Assembly (NCBI GenBank): GCA_038745855.1 | Contig: JBCDLC010000010.1 | Coordinates: forward strand, 15,156 to 79,155 | DNA from: UBA5336 sp038745855 | GTDB taxonomy: Bacteria; Pseudomonadota; Alphaproteobacteria; Caulobacterales; Hyphomonadaceae | Length of the DNA: 64,000 nucleotides | Direction: 5' to 3' | Shown here: in pieces, positions 44,101 through 52,616 of the stretch | Layout: each line of letters opens with the position of its first letter | Numbering within the stretch: position 1 is the first letter of the stretch | Made by a program: the position numbers and the translations under genes | The notes under the pieces: model-generated | The model's database searches: none | What the model was told of the DNA's origin: nothing | The model's input: only the letters and a program-made list of their open reading frames with translations

Positions 44101-44273
44101 GCGTGATCCCGCTTTTTGCGGATATCTTCTTTGCGTCCATGGCGGTCGTGATCGCCTTTGGTCTGAGCTTCGCGACCCTGATTACGCTGGTCGTTCTGCC
44201 CGTCATCTATGCCGTCTATTTTGGAATCTCGTCCTCGGAAACAGCCAGGAATGCTCCACAGGAGGCCACCTGA
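41196..44273 (+). CDS. RND multidrug efflux pump (AcrB-like)
   Basis: A 1025-residue inner-membrane pump with the standard layout: helix 1 at about 9-29, periplasmic porter domain, helix bundle at about 335-530, second periplasmic half and C-terminal helices (about 860-1015). Proton-relay-type residues lie in LGMLVDNAIVVTEGILVG. The C-terminal half shows FMAILGILSLVGLLIKNAIVLVDQMD and RPVMMGALTTVLGVIPLF. It is closest to the group of RND pumps seen beside NodT-type channels in Alphaproteobacteria. Middle gene of the tripartite operon, under a probable TetR repressor. Confidence 0.95.
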   Translation: MNPAVYAIKNRLISWMVVILSIAAGSLAYQNMPRFEDPEFLIRVAQVITEYPGATPAEVANEVSDKIETELQGMQEVDEIRSTNSDGLSIISVDIKHEFSGSPSELQAVYSKLRNRVRDAQSKLPPGAGAPVVNDDYGDVFGLYYLVTGPGFTITELEDYAEALRTDLLTVDGVAKVELSGAQTEAIYVEIARDRTAALGVSISNIFGDLAEQNSVTSSGKVLLDGQRIVIRPTGNIDSVAAIENTVVSTADSGDLIYLRDVATVSRGYVEPAFNFVRYDGEPAIGLGISNVTGANAGKIGDAIRDKIEETIGERPIGIEVNEFYHQGDAVNESVTSFAWNVVAALAIVLVTLLIFMGLRSAIIIGAVLLVTIAATLAVMNLTGIPLHRISLGALIIALGMLVDNAIVVTEGILVGVQQGRRKIDVARDIVDKTKWALLGGTIIGIVAFAPIGFAPGDTGEYAGHLFWVVLISLLFSWIFAITLAPMFADLLFKEAKDGESQSGGEGRMTRLYKGFMRGVLQLRWLAIAASVVIFCAAIYGFQFVNMGFFPSSTTPQIAVDYWLPEGAAIETTAADIREIENHILGLEGIGRVHSVTGSGGLRYMLIYQPDDPNGAFGQILVRVNELERIDTLLPELQSYLNQQFPAAQSKVWRFQLGPSQGSKIEAVFQGPDPRELRRLANEALKLLYADADTTGVKTDWRQEIPVIAPKYDAERGRRVGVSLEDLSSALQSVFSGTTIGVYREGDDLIPIISRAPESERVDISSGAGIQVLSSRTGRTVPVSEVLQDPDIIWRDGQLRREDRVWTIKAQADPISGVLASSVMARVQPQIEAIDLPEGYSLRWDGEIGASTEANEQLAGTFPVAILAIVLVLIFLFNGFRQPLAIWTIVPLAVVGVAIGLLATNTTLEFMAILGILSLVGLLIKNAIVLVDQMDLEIKEGKPRFDAVVDSAASRVRPVMMGALTTVLGVIPLFADIFFASMAVVIAFGLSFATLITLVVLPVIYAVYFGISSSETARNAPQEAT

Positions 44274-44274
44274 A

Positions 44275-45660
44275 ATGCCAATCTTCATGCGATGCGTTCA
44301 GATCAGTGTCATGGCTCCGCTGCTGGTGGGATGCGCGACAGTGGCGACAGGGACAGAAGCCGCTAGTGAGCGAGCAACGGCGTCTTTGCCCGAACTTCCC
44401 CAGGACTGGTCTGCCTTAGAGCAGGAAATCGTCGGCGAACCGGTTGGCTGGATAGCGGCCTTCGATGACCCCGTTCTCTCGGCCCTCGTGGCCGAAGCCC
44501 AGGAAAACAATAACGACCTCGCCGCTGCAGCTGCAAATGTGGAAAGTGCCCGTGCGCTGGCTGGCGTTGCTGGGGCCGCGCTCTCACCCCAAGTCGCGAT
44601 CACCGGCGGCAGTTCGAATGCCGGCGTGCTCGATGGAGGCGACACTTCAGGTCTGAACCTCGGCGCCCAGGCCAGCTGGGAAGTGGACCTCTGGGGCAGG
44701 CTGCGATCCGGACGGCAAGCCGCAGTCCGCGGGCTGGAGGCGGCCGAGGCCGACTTTCTCTTCTCCCAGTACTCCATCGCCGCAGCGGTGGCGGATACCT
44801 ATTTCCTCGCCATTGAAGCAGACCGGCAATTGGCGGTGGTGCAGTCCCAGGTCGAAGCACTCGCCGAGATCGATAGGATCGTCACCATCCGTTTCGACAA
44901 CGGGATCGGCAACGCCCAGGATGTGGCGCTCTCCAAGTCTGATCTCGCCAGCGCGCGAGACGGTGTGGAAGAGCTTCAAGGTGCCAAACGCGATGCCTTG
45001 AGGGCGCTGGAAATATTGCTGGGGCGCTATCCGGGTGCAGACCTCACAGTCCGTAACGATTTGCCTGCCGTCCCTGCACCTCCGCCAGCCGGTATCCCAT
45101 CTGATGTGCTGGAGCGCCGGCCCGACATTATCGCTGCGGAACGCCGGATCGCCTCAGCGATCAAAAGCGTGGACGAGGCGAAGGCCGCCAAGCTCCCGTC
45201 ACTCAACCTGACAGGCAGCCTCGGCGGATCATCCAATGATCTGACCAACATTCTTGATCCCACCAATATCGCCTGGACCGCAGCCTCGAGCCTGCTCGCT
45301 CCGGTCATCGATGGCGGTCGTCTGGACAGCCAGGTGGACCTGGCCGAAGCAGACGTGGAAGCCGCCGTTGCGACCTATGCCCAGACCGCACTCAACGCAT
45401 TTTCCGATGTGGAAGGGGCCCTCGATCAGTCCGTCGTGCTCCGCCACCGTGAGGCTGAGCTCAACATCGCCGCATCGGAAGCGCGCGAGGCCTTAAGGCT
45501 CGCCAATCTGCGTTATGAAGAAGGAGAGACGGATTTGATTGACGTGCTCGCCATCCAGAACAGAGTGCTGAATGCCGACAGCGCGCTGGTCACTGTCCAG
45601 CGCAGTCAGCTTTCCGAGTTCGTGGCATTGAATCTTGCCCTCGGCGGCAGTTGGGAATGA
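44275..45660 (+). CDS. Outer-membrane efflux channel lipoprotein (NodT/OMF family)
   Basis: A 461-residue TolC-like channel with a lipoprotein signal (VMAPLLVGCATVA, lipobox VGC) and two OEP repeats with long helical hairpins. These start at WIAAFDDPVLSALVAEAQENNNDLAAAAANVESAR, and SWEVDLWGRLRSGRQAAVRGLEA and LRLANLRYEEGETDLIDVLAIQNR follow. ATG 44275 lies directly after the pump stop with AGGAGG about 9 bases upstream; the open frame starting at 44209 lies inside the pump gene. It completes the RND export system. Confidence 0.93.
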   Translation: MPIFMRCVQISVMAPLLVGCATVATGTEAASERATASLPELPQDWSALEQEIVGEPVGWIAAFDDPVLSALVAEAQENNNDLAAAAANVESARALAGVAGAALSPQVAITGGSSNAGVLDGGDTSGLNLGAQASWEVDLWGRLRSGRQAAVRGLEAAEADFLFSQYSIAAAVADTYFLAIEADRQLAVVQSQVEALAEIDRIVTIRFDNGIGNAQDVALSKSDLASARDGVEELQGAKRDALRALEILLGRYPGADLTVRNDLPAVPAPPPAGIPSDVLERRPDIIAAERRIASAIKSVDEAKAAKLPSLNLTGSLGGSSNDLTNILDPTNIAWTAASSLLAPVIDGGRLDSQVDLAEADVEAAVATYAQTALNAFSDVEGALDQSVVLRHREAELNIAASEAREALRLANLRYEEGETDLIDVLAIQNRVLNADSALVTVQRSQLSEFVALNLALGGSWE

Positions 45661-45859
45661 TCAGGCAATTTGTTCATTCTGCCCGAACGAGACTGACGAG
45701 CGACACTCAGCTCGAGAGCAGTCGCCGAATGGGGTCCGACGCTCTACTAAACACTAGGTTGGATGCACTTGAGCCGATCGAAGGACCCAAAGCGAGTGTC
45801 TGACTTTGAGCAAATTAAAGCCGTCTATCAGTCGAACTCACACCTCTCTCAATCGGGTC

Positions 45860-46054
45860 CTATTGTTTTCGTCGAATACGAACGGTTTTTCCGAGCATGA
45901 AGCCAACACCGACGGACGCGCCGATCAGAAGAAACCGGCGTGTTGTAAATTCAAACCCCAGAAATGAGATACTGACTTCCGCCATATTCTGAAATGCGGA
46001 TATGATGAGTAAAATTCCCAAAATGACTGCGAGCCACATCCATGGAGACTTCAT
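45860..46054 (-). CDS. Small two-helix membrane protein, LapA-like domain
   Basis: A 64-residue protein with two predicted transmembrane helices (about residues 5-22 and 38-56) around a short segment FQNMAEVSISFLGFEF, the pattern of the LapA/DUF1049 family, which in enterobacteria regulates LPS synthesis. The basic C-terminus (VRIRRKQ) would be cytoplasmic. Its ATG overlaps the upstream lipoprotein stop (TAATG), so the two are coupled. Family assignment is moderate because the protein is short. Confidence 0.65.
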   Translation of the reverse strand: MKSPWMWLAVILGILLIISAFQNMAEVSISFLGFEFTTRRFLLIGASVGVGFMLGKTVRIRRKQ

Positions 46055-46440
46055 TATTCCTCACTAGGAGTTGCAGCTTCATTTGCAGTCGCAATGGCGC
46101 GGAACCGGGTCTCGACGCGGGTCTTCTCTTGTTGTGCCGCCGTCAGTGCCCTCTCAGCATCGCGTAACTCACGCTGTCCGCGTTCAACCTGGTCTTCACC
46201 GCGGCGCAGATTTTTATTCGCCTGCGGTATTAATTTCTCACCGCGCTCAATGCGCTCATTAGAAGCATGAACCGCTCGCTGCACTGCGATGACGCGCTTA
46301 TCTGCTTTGTCCCAATCTTCGCCAAGATTACCAAACCCGCTTGTCCGAATTTCATCCCCAACAGACGGAACATCTGGTGTGCTTGCACACCCTGCCAACA
46401 ATGCCGCGGCCATGAGTATTGGCATAATGAATTGCTTCAT
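46054..46440 (-). CDS. Coiled-coil lipoprotein, unknown function
   Basis: A 128-residue protein with a lipoprotein signal (MPILMAAALLAGCAST, lipobox LAGC). The helical, charged body from about 45 to 118 (ERIERGEKLIPQANKNLRRGEDQVERGQRELRDAERAL) is a probable coiled coil similar to small periplasmic lipoproteins. I do not recognise a named family. It has a good upstream site and precedes a LapA-like membrane protein in a coupled pair, suggesting an envelope task. Confidence 0.75.
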   Translation of the reverse strand: MKQFIMPILMAAALLAGCASTPDVPSVGDEIRTSGFGNLGEDWDKADKRVIAVQRAVHASNERIERGEKLIPQANKNLRRGEDQVERGQRELRDAERALTAAQQEKTRVETRFRAIATANEAATPSEE

Positions 46441-46807
46441 TTCATAGCTCCTTAATACGCTTCACCACTCTGCCATAAGGATGATACAAACTCGATGCGG
46501 GCGGTCTCGGTTGTCCTGTCCGTTTTCAAACGGTCTCTCACCTGACATGGTAAGCTGCTGTGTTTGAGCGCTTTGCGACATTCAGCAGTGGCCAACCGGA
46601 CGACAGAAAAGGGCCAAACGTGGTCACCGATACTGACTAATCGCTATGTCTGGTTTTGCGCCCTTAGCAGAAACAAGCTTCCAAGCTAGTCGACATCTTC
46701 TCCGCAGAGCTCCTCACTCATCTTCACTTCTCCCACGTTTCTGACTCCCGCATTCCCCAATAAAACCAGACATTTGCTCCATCGAAGATCACTTCAGGAG
46801 CACGTCC
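46441..46807. other. Intergenic region before the trb cluster, no gene seen
   Basis: About 370 bases between the lipoprotein gene (minus) and trbB (plus). No open frame with protein character. The genes usually found upstream of trbB, a CopG-type regulator and traG, are absent. A left element boundary probably lies here, but I found no direct repeat of the tRNA-Leu 3' end. Confidence 0.5.
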
Positions 46808-47803
46808 ATGTCTGGGGGCACACCACATCAGGAAACCGACGCAAGGCGCACCGCCATGCGCCCTTCGGCCTTCTGCCCCGTGGTGCGCGAGGCCCTGGCG
46901 GCATCCGACACGATCGAGATCATGGCCAACCCGGACGGGTCGGTCTGGATCGAGAAGGCCGGTGTCGGGGTTGTTCTCTCGGATCATCAACTTGCACCTT
47001 CCGACCGGGAGCGGGTCATCCGCCTGGTCGCCTCCGGGATGGGAGAGGCCGCGAACCGCAATTCCCCCATCGTTTCTGCTGAACTCCCCGGCAGCGGCGA
47101 GCGGTTTGAAGTACTTCTCCCACCTGTCTGAACCGCGCCGTGTTTCTCGATCCGCAAGCCCGCAACGACGCCCCTCGAACTCGGTGACTATGTCGATCAG
47201 GGCGCGCTGGCACCGGCGCTCGCGCAAGCACTAAGAGACTCAATTGCAGCCCGCGCGAACATCCTGATTGCTGGCGGCACATCATCGGGGAAGACCACCT
47301 TCACCAATGCGCTTCTCGCTGAAGCGGCGTTCCAGTCCGACCGTGTCGTCATTCTCGAAGACACCCGCGAGCTTCGGTGCGCCGCCCCCAATGTCGTGCA
47401 GCTGCGTACCCATCGGGGCAGCGTTTCGCTCCAGGACCTGGTGCGCTCGACGCTTCGCCTCAGGCCCGACCGGATCGTGGTCGGCGAAGTGAGAGGCGCT
47501 GAAGCGCTGGACCTGCTCAAGGCCTGGAACACCGGCCATCCCGGCGGGATCACGACCCTGCATGCCAATTCTGCGCTCGGCGCGCTGTCCCGGCTCGAAC
47601 AGCTCACACTGGAAGCCACCAGTCGGCCGCCCTTCGGCCTCATCGCCGAGGCCATCGACGTCATCGTGTTCATGAGCCGCGCGGGCGGCCAGCGCCGCGT
47701 CGAAGAGGCACTCCGCGTCACGGGTTTCGACGGCGGCGACTACGTGACCGAGCCGCTCGCCCAGCCCTCACTTTCCCTCGTCAACAATGGAGATCCCAAA
47801 TGA
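46808..47803 (+). pseudogene. trbB: TrbB conjugation ATPase, interrupted by an in-frame TGA
   Basis: The VirB11-like ATPase is readable in one frame across the whole gene, but a TGA at 47129-47131 interrupts the conserved segment (L-P-P-V-stop-T-A-P-C-F-S-I-R-K-P-A). Before it lies the N-terminal domain; after it the Walker A GGTSSGKTT, VVILEDTRELRCAAPNVVQLRT, LRPDRIVVGEVRGAEALDLL and THGGTTLHAN-type His-box (GGITTLHANS). Without suppression only a 107-residue fragment can be made. AGGAG lies 7 bases before the ATG. The stop overlaps trbC in ATGA. Confidence 0.9.
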
Positions 47804-48135
47804 CGTTTTTCCTTCAACCCAAGGCGATAAATCGCACGGTCCAAGCGGGTATCTGCCTCGCTATCGGTGCCGCACTTGCCGCACCGGCCTATGCCGCAGG
47901 CTCGGGCATGCCCTGGGAAGGCCCGCTCGATTCCATCCTGCAATCCATCGAAGGCCCGGTCGCCCGGATCGTGGCGGTGATCATCATCACACTGACCGGA
48001 CTGACGCTAGCCTTCGGCGAAACCTCCGGCGGGATGCGCAAGCTCATCCAGATCGTGTTCGGCCTGTCGATCGCGTTTGCGGCCACAAGCTTCTTCGTCA
48101 CCTTCTTCAGCTTTGGCGGTGGGGCACTCGTCTGA
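47800..48135 (+). CDS. trbC: Conjugal transfer pilin TrbC
   Basis: A 111-residue VirB2/TrbC-type prepilin with a signal peptide (VQAGICLAIGAALAAPAYAAGSG) and two hydrophobic helices (RIVAVIIITLTGLTLAFGE and QIVFGLSIAFAATSFFVTFF). In the working system it would be processed to the cyclic pilus subunit. Start overlaps trbB (ATGA) and the stop overlaps trbD (TGATG). Intact by itself, but the system around it is broken. Confidence 0.93.
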   Translation: MTFFLQPKAINRTVQAGICLAIGAALAAPAYAAGSGMPWEGPLDSILQSIEGPVARIVAVIIITLTGLTLAFGETSGGMRKLIQIVFGLSIAFAATSFFVTFFSFGGGALV

Positions 48136-48392
48136 TGGCGACCGACGGCTATGAAATCCCGCTGCACCGCTCGCTCACTGAGCCCATCCTGATGGCAGGC
48201 GCGCCGCGCTCGGCTGCCATCGCCATTGGGACGTTGGCCGCAGCGCTCGCCCTCGGGCTTCGCCTCTGGATACCGGGTCTCCTTCTCTGGGTGCTCGGGC
48301 ATTCGCTGGCGGTGTTCGTCGCGCGCACCGATCCGGATTTCATGGCCGTCCTGTCCCGTTCCACCCGCCACAAGGAGCATCTCTCATGCTAA
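48135..48392 (+). CDS. trbD: Conjugal transfer protein TrbD
   Basis: An 85-residue VirB3-like inner-membrane protein. After YEIPLHRSLTEPILMAGAPRSAAI it has two hydrophobic helices (GTLAAALALGLRLWIPGLLLWVLGHSLAVFV) and the ending RTDPDFMAVLSRSTRHK typical of TrbD. ATG overlaps the trbC stop by one base (TGATG) and the stop overlaps trbE. Confidence 0.92.
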   Translation: MATDGYEIPLHRSLTEPILMAGAPRSAAIAIGTLAAALALGLRLWIPGLLLWVLGHSLAVFVARTDPDFMAVLSRSTRHKEHLSC

Positions 48393-50890
48393 ACCTTCGC
48401 GAGTTTTCCGAGACCCCGACCTTGCTGGCCGATTATCTGCCCTGGGCCTGCCTCGTCGCCCCGGGCGTGGTGCTCAACAAGGATGGCAGCTTCCAGACCA
48501 CCTTCCGCTATCGCGGGCCGGATCTGGAAAGCTCCACGGAGGAAGAGCTCGTCTCGGTGATGGCGCGGGTCAACAATGTGCTGCGCCGATTTGGGTCTGG
48601 CTGGGCGCTCTTCTTCGAGGCCGCGCGTTCGCCCGCCGTGAACTATCCGGTGTCGGACTTCCCCAATGCGGCCTCCTGGCTTGTCGATCAGGAGCGGGGC
48701 CTCCAGGCCGAAGAAGCCGGCGCACGTTTCGAGAGCCACTATTATCTGACGCTCCTGTGGCTCCCGCCGGCCGATGTGACCGGACGAGCGGAGCGGGCGC
48801 TCATCGAGCGAGCCGAGACCAGCGAAGCGGCGACCTGGCGCCAGCGCCTGGATACCTTCCAGCAGCATGCCGCACGCGTGTTCGACCTGATCGGCACCTG
48901 CCTTGATGAGATTGCCGAGCTCACTGACGATGAGACGCTCACCTATCTCCATGATTGTGTCTCGACCAAACGCCACCGCGTGGTGACGCCGGACCTGCCG
49001 GTGTTCCTCGACGCCATCCTCGCCGATGAGCCCTTCGCTGGCGGACTGGAACCCATGATCGGCGAGGCGCATCTGCGCACGCTGACCCTGCTCGGATTTC
49101 CATCATCTACCTTGCCGGGCATGCTGGATGAGCTGAACCGCCAGGGATTTGGGTATCGCTGGTGCACGCGGTTCATCAGTATGGACAAAGCCGAGGCGGA
49201 AAAGCTCCTCTGCAAGAAACGCCGTCACTGGTTCGCCAAGCGCAAATCCATCGGCGCGGTCCTGCGTGAGACCATGTTCAATGAACAGGCGGCTCTCGTT
49301 GACAATGACGCCGACAACAAGGCCGCCGATGCCGACGAGGCGCTCCAGGAGCTTGGCTCGGACCTTGTCTCCTATGGCTATGTCACGACGACGATTACCG
49401 TCACCGATCCCGACCGGCGGGTGGTGGACGAGCACATCCGGATCGCCGAGCGCATCATCAATGGCCGGGGCTTCACCGCCATTCGCGAGAGCCTCAATGC
49501 CGTCGATGCCTGGCTTGGCTCACTGCCGGGCCATGTCTACGCCAATGTCCGCCAACCCATCCTCAACACGCTGAACCTCGCCCATCTGGTGCCGCTGTCT
49601 GCGGTCTGGCCGGGCGAGGCCGACAACCGGCATCTGGGCGGGCCCGCGCTCATCCAGGCCCAGACCAATGGCACGACGCCCTTCCGCCTCAATCTCCATA
49701 TCGGCGATGTGGGCCACACGCTCGTGGTCGGACCGACGGGCGCGGGCAAGTCCGTCCTGCTGTCACTGCTCGCCAGGCAATGGCAGCGCTATGAGGGCGC
49801 ACAAGTCTTCATTTCCGACAAGGGCCGCTCAGCCGGCGCGGCGACCCTCGCCATGGGCGGGGCGCATCTCGATCTTGGCGGTGCGCGCCGGCCGAGCCTG
49901 CAGCCGCTGCGCGACATCGATACCGAGCACGGCGCAAGTTTCGCCGCAGACTGGCTGGCAGGGCTTTGCAGCGGCCAGGAGCTGGCGCTGACGCCGGACC
50001 TCAAGGAAGCGCTCTGGGCCGCCATCCTGGCGCTCGGTTCAGCGCCCGAAGCCGAGCGCACCCTGACCGGCCGCTCGCTCATGGCCCAGCACGAGGATTT
50101 GAAGGCCGCGCTGCATCCCTTCACGCTTGAAGGCCCGCACGGACGTTTTCTGGATGCCGACAATGAAAGCCTCCAGCTCGCCGACACGGTGTGTTTCGAG
50201 ATGGAAGAACTGATGCATGCCGGCGCGGCCGTCGCGCCCGTCATCACCTATCTCTTCCACCGGCTGGAAGACCGGTTCGATGGCCGACCCACACTGCTCA
50301 TCCTTGATGAGGCCTGGCTGTTCCTCGATGACCCGATGTTCGCCGCCCGCATCCGCGAATGGCTCAAGACATTGCGCAAGAAAAACGTCTCGGTCGTGTT
50401 CGCGACCCAGTCGCTTGCCGATATCGCAAACTCATCGATTGCCCCGGCGCTCGTGGAAAGCTGCCCGACCCGGATCTTCCTGCCCAATGAGCGCGCCCAG
50501 GCTGGTGCGTCCGTCGCGGGCCCAGCGCGCACATCCTACGCCATGGGATCCGTCGCGTCCGGTGCCACGGGCGCTTCGTCGGTTGGCGCAGGCCGGGCCG
50601 GTGTCGTCCACGCCGGCGGCGATAGCATCCGCGACGCCATGTCCAAACCCGGTAATGCTGTACGCGATGCCTAGCAGCGCGGCAGCCAATCGGCCTGGCG
50701 CGCGACGGGCGGGTCCGGCGCCGGCGGCGAAGGATCGGTCCCAGCCAGTTCCAGCAGCCCCGATTGGGCGCGCCGGTTCCAGACCCAGAAACGCATGGGC
50801 CAGGCTGGACAGACGGCGGCCCACTCCATCCGTGACGGCGACCGCGGGTCTGCCGGCGCCAACCCCACACTCAGAGACAAGGAGGACTGA
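48386..50890 (+). pseudogene. trbE: trbE'-'trbL deletion fusion
   Basis: Residues 1-704 are TrbE/VirB4 ATPase with Walker A GPTGAGKSVLLSLL, Walker B ILDEAWLFLDDPMFAARIREWLKTLRKKNVSV and FATQSLADI, up to PTRIFLPNERA. From residue 705 (base 50498) the sequence changes to an Ala/Gly/Ser-rich tail ending RDA-stop (TAG 50672-50674), and the same frame continues WARRFQTQKRMGQAGQTAAHS and ends at TGA 50888-50890. That tail is the C-terminus of TrbL. A deletion has removed the end of trbE, all of trbJ and most of trbL, and joined the rest in frame. Confidence 0.88.
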
Positions 50891-50893
50891 GCC

Positions 50894-51592
50894 ATGGCGT
50901 TCAACCGCTCAGCCAGCAGCTATGGCGGGAGCCCGTTTCCCGAAACGCCATATCAGAAGGCGGGGCAGGTCTGGGACGACCGCATCGGCTCCGCCCGCGT
51001 CCAGGCGAAGAACTGGCGGCTCATGGCCCTTGGCTGCCTGGGGCTCTGCTTCCTGACCTCCAGCGCGCTTGTCTGGCGCTCGATGCAGTCCACGGTGACG
51101 CCCTATGTGGTCGAGATCGACGAGACCGGTGCGGCGCGCGCGGTCGGCCCCGCGACCGAGCGCTATGTGGCGAGCGATGCCCAGATTGCCCACCATCTCG
51201 CCAATTTCATCAGCCATGTGCGCGGGCTTTCGACCGACCCGGTCGTCGTGCGCGAGAACTGGCTGCACGCCTATGATTTCGTGACATCCCAGGCCGCGAC
51301 CACGCTCAGCGAATACGCCGCCGCCAATGACCCCTTCGCCGATGTGGGCCGCAAGTCCCGCACCGTCGATGTGGTGAGCGTGGTGCGCGTGTCTGACGAC
51401 AGCTTCCAGGCCCGCTGGACCGAGAAGACCTATGAGAACGGCGCGCAGATGAAGACGGAGCGCTTTACCGGCCTCTTCTGCATCGTCACCCAGACCCCCA
51501 CCGATGCGGAAACCCTCCGCGCCAATCCCCTCGGCCTCTATGTCCACTCCCTGAACTGGGGCCAGGATCTCGACAGAGGAGACCGTCAATGA
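50894..51592 (+). CDS. trbF: Conjugal transfer protein TrbF
   Basis: A 232-residue VirB8-like assembly protein with an N-terminal cytoplasmic tail (FPETPYQKAGQVWDDRIGSARVQAKNWR), one transmembrane helix (LMALGCLGLCFLTSSALVW) and a periplasmic domain with VTPYVVEIDETGAARAV and FQARWTEKTYENG. GGAG lies upstream of the ATG, 3 bases after the fusion's stop, and its own end overlaps trbG (ATGA). Confidence 0.94.
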   Translation: MAFNRSASSYGGSPFPETPYQKAGQVWDDRIGSARVQAKNWRLMALGCLGLCFLTSSALVWRSMQSTVTPYVVEIDETGAARAVGPATERYVASDAQIAHHLANFISHVRGLSTDPVVVRENWLHAYDFVTSQAATTLSEYAAANDPFADVGRKSRTVDVVSVVRVSDDSFQARWTEKTYENGAQMKTERFTGLFCIVTQTPTDAETLRANPLGLYVHSLNWGQDLDRGDRQ

Positions 51593-52611
51593 TCCGCCTC
51601 ATCCTTTCCGCTTCCGCCCTTACCCTGGTGACCGCCTGCGCCTCTCTTGAAGGTCCGTCCGAGCCGATTGATCCGGGCGCTTTCGTGGCCGCCGTGCCCA
51701 TCGCGCAAGATGAGGCGCGGCCCGTCGAGATCGTCGAAACCGTCCGCCCACTGCCACTACCCGGGCAGATGATGCCGGTCGGAACCAGCAGCGATGCGCG
51801 CCGTGTGGCGCGGGCCGTGGCGACCACGTCAGACCCCGCCGAGACCATCGCTCAGGGCCGCCAGGGCGCGCTGATCGAGCCCTCGGTCGATGGCTATGTG
51901 AACGCCATCCAGGTCTACCCCTACACCAAAGGCGCGCTTTACCGGCTCTATGCGAGCCCCGGCCAGGTGACCGACATCGCCTTGCAGCCAGGCGAGGAAC
52001 TGGTCTCGGTCTCAGCTGGTGACACGGTGCGCTGGGTGGTCGGTGATACGATATCCGGTTCCGGGCCCACGGCCCGCTCCCATGTGCTCGTCAAGCCGAT
52101 CACGCCGGGCATTCGCACCAATCTCATGATCGCCACCGACCGGCGTACCTATCACCTGGAACTGGAAAGCGTGGATGGCGGCTATATGGCGGCCCTCTCC
52201 TGGCGCTACCCGGCCGATGAGCTTGCCGAACTTTCCGCCCGCAACGGGCGAGCGATTTCGCGCGAGGTGCGAACCATCGGCGAAGGCCTGACACTGGAGG
52301 GCCTCGATTTCGACTACCGCCTCACCGGCGATAATCCGGACTGGAAACCGGTCCGCGTCTTCGACGACGGCCGGCAGGTCTTCATCCAAATGCCGGAGAG
52401 CATTGCGACCACTGACATGCCGCCCCTCTTCGTTCTGGGCGAGGATGGAGACGCAGAGCTCGTGAACTACCGCGTCCGCTCGAACTACTATGTCGTCGAC
52501 CGGCTCTTCCGGGCGGCAGAACTGCGCATGGGTGAGCGAGGCCAGACCGTGGTGCGCATCACTAAAGAGACCGAGCGGCGCAATCCCATCGCTGCCTTGT
52601 TCGGAGGCTGA
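51589..52611 (+). CDS. trbG: Conjugal transfer protein TrbG (VirB9-like)
   Basis: A 340-residue exported protein with a lipoprotein-like signal (LILSASALTLVTACASLEG). The VirB9 N-terminal domain contains VNAIQVYPYTKGALYRLYASPGQVTDIALQPGEEL and RSHVLVKPITPGIRTNLMIATDRRTYHLEL. The C-terminal domain contains YRLTGDNPDWKPVRVFDDGRQVFIQMP and VNYRVRSNYYVVDRLF. Outer-membrane core component of the secretion system. Full length. Confidence 0.95.
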   Translation: MIRLILSASALTLVTACASLEGPSEPIDPGAFVAAVPIAQDEARPVEIVETVRPLPLPGQMMPVGTSSDARRVARAVATTSDPAETIAQGRQGALIEPSVDGYVNAIQVYPYTKGALYRLYASPGQVTDIALQPGEELVSVSAGDTVRWVVGDTISGSGPTARSHVLVKPITPGIRTNLMIATDRRTYHLELESVDGGYMAALSWRYPADELAELSARNGRAISREVRTIGEGLTLEGLDFDYRLTGDNPDWKPVRVFDDGRQVFIQMPESIATTDMPPLFVLGEDGDAELVNYRVRSNYYVVDRLFRAAELRMGERGQTVVRITKETERRNPIAALFGG

Positions 52612-52616
52612 GGGCC

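Noticed and set aside
46808..47131. Stand-alone 107-residue gene
   Set aside because: It is the N-terminal part of trbB; the same frame continues with conserved TrbB sequence after the TGA.
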